Assembly: GCA_900763885.1 (NCBI GenBank) | Contig: CAAFLY010000281.1 | Span: 1-6,689, forward strand | Source of the DNA: Clostridia bacterium | GTDB lineage: Bacteria; Bacillota; Clostridia; Oscillospirales; CAG-272 | DNA length: 6,689 bases | Direction: 5' to 3' | In this document: positions 1-4,648 of the stretch, piece after piece | Layout: each line of letters starts with the position of its first letter | How positions within the stretch are numbered: position 1 is the stretch's first letter | Translations under genes and position numbers: made by a program | The notes under the pieces: model-generated | What the model was told of the DNA's origin: nothing | Seen by the model: only the letters and a program-made list of their open reading frames with translations | The model's database searches: none

Positions 1-89
1 AATTTCTGTACATATCCGCTATGTCACTCCATAACGGGAATTGGTGCGGCCAAGAAGCAAAGAAAAATCAAAAACTTTCCGAAAAGCTC

Positions 90-118
90 TTTACAAATCC
101 GGCAGGATGTGGTATAAT
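90..118 (+). promoter_or_regulatory. Sigma-A-type promoter for the tRNA-like RNA
   Basis: A -35 box TTTACA (90-95) is followed by exactly 17 bases and a perfect -10 box TATAAT (113-118). This differs from the housekeeping consensus at one position. Transcription should start near 125, about 10 bases before the tRNA-like sequence, and run into the hairpin at 218-249. No start codon with a ribosome binding site lies between promoter and terminator, so the product should be a non-coding RNA. The match is seen directly; activity is inferred. Confidence 0.8.
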
Positions 119-134
119 AAGTCTTGTTGAGAAG

Positions 135-209
135 CCGCCCTTAGCTCAGCCCGGATAGAGTACCGGATTCCTATTCCTATGGTCGTGTGTTCAAATCCCT
201 CAGGGCGGG
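135..209 (+). tRNA. tRNA-Arg(CCU)-like gene, structurally degenerate (possible pseudo-tRNA)
   Basis: The 75-nt sequence folds in tRNA register. The acceptor stem CCGCCCT (135-141) pairs perfectly with AGGGCGG (202-208), and G209 is the discriminator. The D arm has GCTC (144-147) opposite GAGT (158-161), with one G-U pair and conserved A14, G18G19 and A21 positions. The anticodon loop TTCCTAT (168-174) presents CCU at 170-172, which would decode AGG as arginine. The T loop TTCAAAT (190-196) fits the consensus. The odd part is the stems: the anticodon stem CCGGA/TCCTA keeps only 3 of 5 pairs, and the T stem GTGTG/CCCTC also only 3 of 5. No 3' CCA is encoded. Known arginine identity positions (A20, C35, G73) are still present. 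It has its own strong promoter and terminator, so it is probably transcribed. It could be a pseudogene, a tolerated unusual tRNA, or a tRNA-derived RNA with another role. The tRNA ancestry is secure; function as a tRNA is uncertain. Confidence 0.7.
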
Positions 210-217
210 TTTTGAAT

Positions 218-249
218 AAAGAGATCACGTTCCGTGGTCTCTTTTTCTT
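218..249 (+). terminator. Intrinsic terminator of the tRNA-like RNA
   Basis: Bases 218-229 pair with 233-244 in a 12-bp stem, with one G-U pair (225/237) and a tight TTC loop. The run TTTTTCTT (242-249) overlaps and follows the 3' arm. It lies nine bases past the discriminator of the tRNA-like sequence, so it closes a transcript of about 120 nt that starts near 125. Confidence 0.85.
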
Positions 250-258
250 ACATACAGA

Positions 259-304
259 AAATTTGCCGTATCGCAGACACCCGCTGCAATACGGCATTTT
301 CTTT
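259..304 (-). terminator. Hairpin with U-tracts on both strands; probable MFS gene terminator
   Basis: TGCCGTAT (264-271) and GCAG (273-276) pair with CTGC (284-287) and ATACGGCA (289-296). The only mismatch is C272/A288, and the loop is 7 nt. On the minus strand the hairpin is followed by AATTTTCT; on the plus strand by TTTTCTTT. It lies about 80 bases past the stop codon of the minus-strand MFS gene, which it most likely terminates. It would also stop any plus-strand readthrough from the tRNA-like unit. Confidence 0.7.
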
Positions 305-377
305 ATGGTGCGCTGAAAAGCTCAAATATATGGTTTTGGCGCAAAAACAACCTTAAATCAACGTTTTCTTTGTTTCC

Positions 378-1613
378 TTATAGCTGTTTCGGCGGTGGCA
401 ATTTACGCATCACCAGAGACAGCACCAGCATGAATGCCGGGAAAATCACAGCTGCCAACAGTCCGTATCGGATCGCCTGACTCTCTGCCTCAGCGGTTCT
501 TTCCACAGTCGCGAGATACGTATCCGACACGCGTCCCGTGACCCATGGACCGACGGAGCAGCCAATGTCTCCGCCCAGCGCCAGAAGCGAGAATAACACC
601 GGGCCAGCCCTATAATCGTACTTCTGTGAAGTATACGACAACATCCCGGGCCACATCAGACTCACGCCAAACCCGGTCAGTGCACAAGCAAGAAGCGCGA
701 TCACGGGATTCGGGACAAACGCGACGACGATGTAGCAGATTATCGTCAGTCCCGCACATGCCATCAGAGCCTTTTCGATGTTGATTTTCTCTCCGCAAAT
801 GCCATATACCGTTCTCCCGATCGCCATACAGAACGCGAACATACAAGGACCGAGCAGATCTCCCGCGATCTTTGGTACCCCCAGTCCACGTTCCGCGAAA
901 AGAGACGCCCACTGGGACATCGCCTGCTCCGACGCACCGCCGCAGATCATCATAAGTAGCGCCACGACAAATATCGGCGAGCGGAGGAATTTGCCGGCAC
1001 CATTGGATTTCTGTTCCTCCTCCGGCTCCACAATCGGCACACTCGCGAACAAAAAGATATTGCACAGCGGCAGAATCGCCCAGACCAGCGGGATATAGTA
1101 CCAGTTTCCACTGCCGACAATCGAAAGCAGCACCGTGGACAGGATTACGACTGCCATCTGTCCCCAGGAATAGAATGAATGGAGCAGGCTCATTGCGGAT
1201 GCCTTCGCGTCTCCCGGCAGCGCATCCACGATCGGGCTGATGACGACCTCAGTCAGTCCGCCGCCAATGGAGTAAAAGAACACGGAAATGAGGATCCCAG
1301 CATAGGCAGGCATGACGCGCGGCAGTATGGTCAGGCACACAAGTCCGATAACGGATGAGATGTGCGCGAATACGGCACTGCGGCGGTATCCGAAAATCGG
1401 CGTCAGCTTCACCATGGACGCGTCCACGATGATCTGAATCACAAACGTGATCAGCACGAGGTTGGCGATCTGTGTGTAACTTACCCCATACTGGTTCTGA
1501 AAAATCACGAAAAACAGCGGTGCCAAATTGACGGTGATCGCTTGTGTGATGTATCCGAGATAACAGGCGATGAGGGTTGATCGATACGTCGAGACTTTTT
1601 TTTGGTTTTGCAT
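378..1613 (-). CDS. MFS transporter (12 transmembrane segments), substrate unknown
   Basis: This 411-residue protein is the usual length for a Major Facilitator Superfamily secondary transporter of the inner membrane. Hydrophobic segments fall near residues 13-35, 47-67, 80-99, 104-124, 143-165, 170-190, 213-230, 250-272, 281-299, 303-325, 335-358 and 383-402, a 6+6 pattern. A charged cytoplasmic loop (about 195-211, with EPEEEQK) lies between the halves. The loop between segments 2 and 3 carries a reduced MFS motif A (FGYRR, 74-78). The stretch at about 118-150, with GGGLTEVV, SPIVDALPG and LLHSFYSWGQ, resembles a group of Firmicutes MFS permeases related to sugar porters; that is family knowledge and does not fix a substrate. 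The ATG is preceded by GGAG (1622-1625) with 8-nt spacing. The upstream SpoIID-type gene ends 85 bp away in the same direction. In the gap I see a TATACT (1655-1660, minus strand) but no fitting -35 box, and no terminator, so readthrough from upstream is plausible. The stop is TAA. Confidence 0.9.
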   Translation of the reverse strand: MQNQKKVSTYRSTLIACYLGYITQAITVNLAPLFFVIFQNQYGVSYTQIANLVLITFVIQIIVDASMVKLTPIFGYRRSAVFAHISSVIGLVCLTILPRVMPAYAGILISVFFYSIGGGLTEVVISPIVDALPGDAKASAMSLLHSFYSWGQMAVVILSTVLLSIVGSGNWYYIPLVWAILPLCNIFLFASVPIVEPEEEQKSNGAGKFLRSPIFVVALLMMICGGASEQAMSQWASLFAERGLGVPKIAGDLLGPCMFAFCMAIGRTVYGICGEKINIEKALMACAGLTIICYIVVAFVPNPVIALLACALTGFGVSLMWPGMLSYTSQKYDYRAGPVLFSLLALGGDIGCSVGPWVTGRVSDTYLATVERTAEAESQAIRYGLLAAVIFPAFMLVLSLVMRKLPPPKQL

Positions 1614-1698
1614 ACGTTATTCTCCATTGCTGCGTGCAGTCTTGTTCTTCTGTCAGTATATGATTGTCGTACTTTGGCGGTTCCATTCTACCGCGCAG

Positions 1699-3804
1699 TC
1701 ATTGACGATACTCCGCGACCTGTCGATAGGGGAGAATATCCACTCCTGTGAAATAGGCATTGAGAATGGCGGCGGCATCGTATCCGAGTTCCGCAAGATC
1801 AAGCGCACCGTACTGGCTCATGCCGACACCATGTCCCCAACCCTTGCCTACGATGATGAAATTGTTGCTGTTTTCCGCATAGGCCACCTTATATAAAAGG
1901 GTGCTCGTGGACTTGTCCGGCAGGGTTTCGGTGACGTGTGTTTCGGAGGCGGACGGTTCGCGATCCCACGGATATACAGCATTCTCTCCGGTGAAGGCAG
2001 GCGCGTTTTCTGCGGACAGGACAAACACGTCGCTCCGTTCATAGGCTGTATCCCCATCGGCGGTGCGGATGGTCACGGAGAAATCGATGTCCGCCGTATA
2101 CTCCTCTTCCGCTGTGATGACATGGTAATCGTACAGATTGATATAGCCGTAATCCTTATCGTAATCCCCGTCGGTGGTGTAGCTCCGCGTGGTTGTCGAT
2201 GTGGATCCGCTCCCCGTACTCGGGGAAGAGGACGTGGTGGACACCACATGTTCCGTATATTCTACACTTCCCTTGCCAATCACAAAATTTGCGCTCTTGA
2301 CATATGGTGTCAGCGAGGTACGCACGCCTTCCGTTGTGGCGATCCGCTCCGTATTGCCATAGGTATCCGTCACAACGAGCGATTTGATATAGGTGGAATT
2401 CTTGGCAAGTGCTTCAATCGATACAGATGCGATCGTGCCCTGCAGCCTCGTATATCCAGCCTGTCGCAGACGGGTCGCCAGATCCTCCGGTGTGATTTCC
2501 GTGATCCAGAATCCGTTGTTGTGGTTCATGTAGTCTTCCCACGGCGTTTCGGTCGCCTGCAGATACGGAATATCCTCCACACCGCCCCATGCTTCCTGTG
2601 CACTGACGGTCACCCCGCCCATACTGGAGGAATAGTACGCGGTAACAATCTTTTCGCCATAGGTCATGACCTGTCCCTTGGTCTCGGATACCGCGCGATA
2701 GACCTGGTCGTTGATCCTGCCTGCGCCTTTATACACCTGACAATGCGCGTTGTTGCACATATCAAAGCCGGACGCGGTATGGCGCGCCATGTGGGTCAGC
2801 GTATAAGAGCGCACCGTGATCGCGAATGCTTTCAACGTTTCCAGCGGCCAGGTGTTGGAGGTCTCATACGGCAGCACACCCGCAATGTAGGTCTCCAACG
2901 GCAGGATATTGATCAGCGATACCCCGTCTCCCGCGTTGCCGGAAGTGCGCATGAATAGGAAAATGCCGTCATACACATTGGCAGCCGGGGTTTTTATGTA
3001 GGTATTGCCGTCGCTGTCCCGATTGCCGCGCAGTCCCAGTTCGCTTTGGTGGCCGCAATCGTATTCAAAGAGGATCTCGTCCGTTTCCGGATCAATGACG
3101 GATACAGACGCGGACGACGCGCCGGTCACATACACGGTCGCATCCGGGAACAGCTGTTGTACGGCATTCCGACTTTGCTCCGCGCTGTTTCTCGTGGTAA
3201 ATACACCGGCGCGAATCGTGTATCCGGTATAGACATACGCCGGGATTGCTTCCAGACCGATCCCGGCAAGGGTCCGTTCTGCGTCTCGATAATATGAAAA
3301 AAACTCGGTTTTGTTCAGGTGATCGCAGTCGATCTGCACATGGTACCCGCCGACTCTCGCAGAGGACGAATCTGCAGCATGAGAATAGGTCATATTGCTT
3401 TTGGCGAGATTCCCATCGGCGGTCACGGATACCTTGGAGGCAGATAGGCTCCAGATCTCATCAAACGCGCCTGTTTCGCCGTCTGTAATCCCGAGCGTGA
3501 AGCCGTTTACGGACGACACCTCAAATCCCACCGTCACGCCGTCGCCATAAGAAAGTCCCACACGAACAGGAACATCCCCGCTGTCAGACAACGAGGATGT
3601 ATCCCTGATAACCGTTTCCGTACCGTTTGCGGCGGTGCTTGAATCCTGTGCTTTTGCGGACATTGCCATCAGGTAAATCGCGTAGTAGGCCGCACCGCCG
3701 ATCATCAGCAGCGCGAGGATACCGGCGAGAATCCTTGAGGCAAGCTTATTCTTTTCTTCGCGGGTCATTTTCCGCTTGTTCCCGTTGTTATTCGGCTTTA
3801 TCAA
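1699..3804 (-). CDS. Membrane-anchored SPOR-like/SpoIID (LytB) domain protein, probable peptidoglycan lytic enzyme
   Basis: This 701-residue protein has a basic N-terminus, one transmembrane helix (about 23-47) and a long extracytoplasmic part. Residues 78-106 (VRVGLSYG, then GFTLG) look like the beta-rich N-terminal region common in SpoIID/LytB proteins. Residues 186-240 (GYTIRAGVF, then NSAEQ) resemble a SPOR glycan-binding domain. The SpoIID core runs from about 298 to 510: LPLETYIAGVLPYE contains E314 at the position of the catalytic Glu of SpoIID lytic transglycosylases. CNNAHCQVYKG (350-360) gives the C-x3-H-C pattern that sits near the metal site in known SpoIID. The C-terminal signature GKGWGHGVGMSQYGA is at 653-667. 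About 140 residues, beginning Ser/Thr-rich (521-543), are inserted before that signature; classical SpoIID is about 340 residues. The start is TTG at 3802-3804, chosen because GAGGAG (3814-3819) lies 9 nt upstream, whereas the in-frame ATG at residue 13 has no good site. It overlaps the upstream gene by 17 bp, suggesting translational coupling. SpoIID acts in engulfment during sporulation, but this architecture need not be sporulation-specific. Confidence 0.85.
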   Translation of the reverse strand: MIKPNNNGNKRKMTREEKNKLASRILAGILALLMIGGAAYYAIYLMAMSAKAQDSSTAANGTETVIRDTSSLSDSGDVPVRVGLSYGDGVTVGFEVSSVNGFTLGITDGETGAFDEIWSLSASKVSVTADGNLAKSNMTYSHAADSSSARVGGYHVQIDCDHLNKTEFFSYYRDAERTLAGIGLEAIPAYVYTGYTIRAGVFTTRNSAEQSRNAVQQLFPDATVYVTGASSASVSVIDPETDEILFEYDCGHQSELGLRGNRDSDGNTYIKTPAANVYDGIFLFMRTSGNAGDGVSLINILPLETYIAGVLPYETSNTWPLETLKAFAITVRSYTLTHMARHTASGFDMCNNAHCQVYKGAGRINDQVYRAVSETKGQVMTYGEKIVTAYYSSSMGGVTVSAQEAWGGVEDIPYLQATETPWEDYMNHNNGFWITEITPEDLATRLRQAGYTRLQGTIASVSIEALAKNSTYIKSLVVTDTYGNTERIATTEGVRTSLTPYVKSANFVIGKGSVEYTEHVVSTTSSSPSTGSGSTSTTTRSYTTDGDYDKDYGYINLYDYHVITAEEEYTADIDFSVTIRTADGDTAYERSDVFVLSAENAPAFTGENAVYPWDREPSASETHVTETLPDKSTSTLLYKVAYAENSNNFIIVGKGWGHGVGMSQYGALDLAELGYDAAAILNAYFTGVDILPYRQVAEYRQ

Positions 3805-4354
3805 TGGTGTACTCTCCTCTCACCATCACGTATACGGACTGTGCCGTCGCCATGATTCCTCTGCCATCACCGCGCGGAATCAGGCACATATGGTTTTTCG
3901 TCAACGGCTCCTTGTTGAGAATCTCCACCCCGGCGGTATAATCGGAAATCCCCTGTGTGGCATCCGGTGCGATACAGAAGGCACTCCCGGACCGGAGCAT
4001 AATGTCGCAGGCTGCGTTCGCAAAGAGACAGTCGCCGTATTTCAGCTCCACCACCTCATAGCCGGGCATGGCACCTTTCGTCGATTCTGTTGGTGCCGCG
4101 GGAGCGGAAGTGTCTGTCGTGCCTGTGGTTGTCCCATTTGTGAGCTGTGCAATTTTCTCCTCCAGTATGGCTATGCGTTCTTTATAATCCTTCTCGATGG
4201 AGGGACGGAAGGTTTCGGTCAGATAACTTAAAGAGATGAGCGGATCCTCAGAGCTGTCATACGAAGCGGCAAACACACCTACAGCCAGTGTCGTAATCAT
4301 TGCCGCAGTCAAAATCAATACAGTGGAGGTCGAGAATGGTTTTTTATTCTGCAT
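3788..4354 (-). CDS. Uncharacterised secreted or membrane-anchored coiled-coil protein
   Basis: I do not recognise a named family. With the ATG at 4352-4354 the protein has 188 residues. Residues 1-6 are basic and 10-29 are hydrophobic, ending in VFAAS, so it is either a cleaved signal peptide or an N-terminal anchor. Residues 49-71 form a charged heptad-like helix (probable short coiled coil). Residues 72-95 are a Thr/Ala/Pro-rich linker. Residues 97-184 form a compact C-terminal domain with the elements VVELKYGDCL, IMLRSGSAF, NHMCLIPRGDGRGI and VYVMVRGEYTI. Similar Clostridia proteins exist as hypotheticals by my recollection, without a known role. The start was chosen because AAAGG (4362-4366) lies 7 nt upstream; a TTG at 4376-4378 would add eight residues but lacks a ribosome binding site. 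The gene has a strong promoter (4438-4466) and overlaps the SpoIID-type gene by 17 bp. This suggests a partner role outside the membrane in cell-wall work, which is inference from context only. The stop is TAA. Confidence 0.8.
   Translation of the reverse strand: MQNKKPFSTSTVLILTAAMITTLAVGVFAASYDSSEDPLISLSYLTETFRPSIEKDYKERIAILEEKIAQLTNGTTTGTTDTSAPAAPTESTKGAMPGYEVVELKYGDCLFANAACDIMLRSGSAFCIAPDATQGISDYTAGVEILNKEPLTKNHMCLIPRGDGRGIMATAQSVYVMVRGEYTIDKAE
3814..3819 (-). promoter_or_regulatory. Ribosome binding site that fixes the TTG start of the SpoIID-type gene
   Basis: On the minus strand this reads GAGGAG, 9 nt before the TTG at 3802-3804 and inside the last codons of the upstream gene. It is the best Shine-Dalgarno among the minus-strand genes here. 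It supports a TTG start over the ATG 36 bases downstream, and it supports coupling to translation of the upstream gene. Confidence 0.75.
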
Positions 4355-4390
4355 AGGTACGCCTTTCCGCACCGGCAATCCGTTTCTTAT

Positions 4391-4412
4391 GAAAAATCAC
4401 GCGCAATGCGTG
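4391..4412 (-). promoter_or_regulatory. Leader hairpin with U-run (possible attenuator)
   Basis: In the roughly 77-nt leader of the envelope gene pair, CACGC (4408-4412 in minus-strand sense) pairs with GCGTG (4398-4402) around a 5-nt loop. After one A, a run of five T follows (4392-4396). A 5-bp GC-rich stem with a U-run resembles a weak intrinsic terminator between the start site and the ribosome binding site. The structure is seen; regulation is inferred, and the short stem may give only partial termination or none. Confidence 0.35.
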
Positions 4413-4431
4413 TTCGGTACCGGTATCAAAC
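4412..4431 (-). promoter_or_regulatory. Imperfect 20-bp dyad at the predicted start site (operator candidate)
   Basis: The two 10-bp halves match as inverted repeats at 8 of 10 positions, with the perfect core TACCGGTA (4418-4425) and outer arms GTT/AAC. It begins 7 bases past the -10 box, covering about +1 to +20 of the predicted transcript. That is a classic position for a repressor operator. No regulator gene is visible nearby, so the binding protein is unknown. A chance palindrome is possible. Confidence 0.35.
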
Positions 4432-4437
4432 GAATAC

Positions 4438-4466
4438 ATTATACGGCAAAACGAAAGAAAATGCAA
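4438..4466 (-). promoter_or_regulatory. Sigma-A-type promoter for the envelope gene pair
   Basis: On the minus strand a perfect TATAAT (4438-4443) sits 17 bp after TTGCAT (4461-4466), which keeps the TTG of the -35 consensus. The predicted start is near 4431, giving a leader of about 77 nt before the ATG at 4354. It lies just downstream of the topoisomerase terminator, so the two envelope genes, and possibly the MFS gene after them, form an independent transcript. Confidence 0.75.
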
Positions 4467-4559
4467 GTTTTTCCCCGGATATTCACAGCAAATTTACAAG
4501 TAGCGCATCCTCCTGTACGTTTTTATCCCCCGCCGTTGGTCGATTTTGTTTCGCAAAGC

Positions 4560-4601
4560 AAAAAAGGAACGCCGCATTCCGTCTTTGGAACACAGCGTTC
4601 C
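4560..4601 (-). terminator. Intrinsic terminator of the topoisomerase gene
   Basis: On the minus strand a 15-bp stem (4587-4601 with 4566-4580; 12 Watson-Crick and 3 G-U pairs) encloses the loop AAAGAC and is followed directly by six T. It begins 48 bases past the TAA stop of the topoisomerase gene. It is the strongest terminator in the window. The rest of the interval between the topoisomerase stop (4649) and the ATG at 4354 holds only the promoter, dyad and hairpin listed separately; I see no further gene in it. Confidence 0.9.
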
Positions 4602-4648
4602 CGCTATGGCTCTATAGATATACGGTGGGTGACAGGTGTGGAGCGCGT

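Noticed and set aside
30..60. TTGG/CCAA mini-hairpin near the left edge
   Set aside because: A four-pair stem with no T-run on either side is expected by chance.
1..89. Open frames entering from the left edge on the plus strand (one ends at 34, another at 117)
   Set aside because: They are too short to judge and show no recognisable protein end. The longer one runs through the RNA promoter, so it is probably chance.
1655..1660. TATACT on the minus strand as a possible MFS promoter
   Set aside because: The hexamers 16-18 bp upstream (for example GAACCG) do not resemble a -35 box, so it is too weak to list as a feature.
1677..1694. GCGGT/ACCGC inverted repeat between the SpoIID-type and MFS genes
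   Set aside because: It is only a 5-bp stem with an 8-nt loop and no following U-tract, so it is not a credible terminator.
1936..2958. Long open frame of 340 codons on the plus strand opposite the SpoIID-type gene
   Set aside because: It lies wholly antisense to a gene with clear domain motifs, has no recognisable domain, and its Arg/Gly/Ile/His-rich text is typical of an antisense shadow in a moderately GC-rich gene.
4376..4378. TTG start that would lengthen the uncharacterised protein by eight residues
   Set aside because: It has no ribosome binding site, while the ATG at 4352-4354 has AAAGG at 7-nt spacing.
4494..4508. AGGAGG directly followed by ATG and a four-codon frame (MRYL) on the minus strand
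   Set aside because: There is no spacing between the ribosome site and the ATG. It lies downstream of the topoisomerase terminator and upstream of the next promoter, so it is probably not transcribed.
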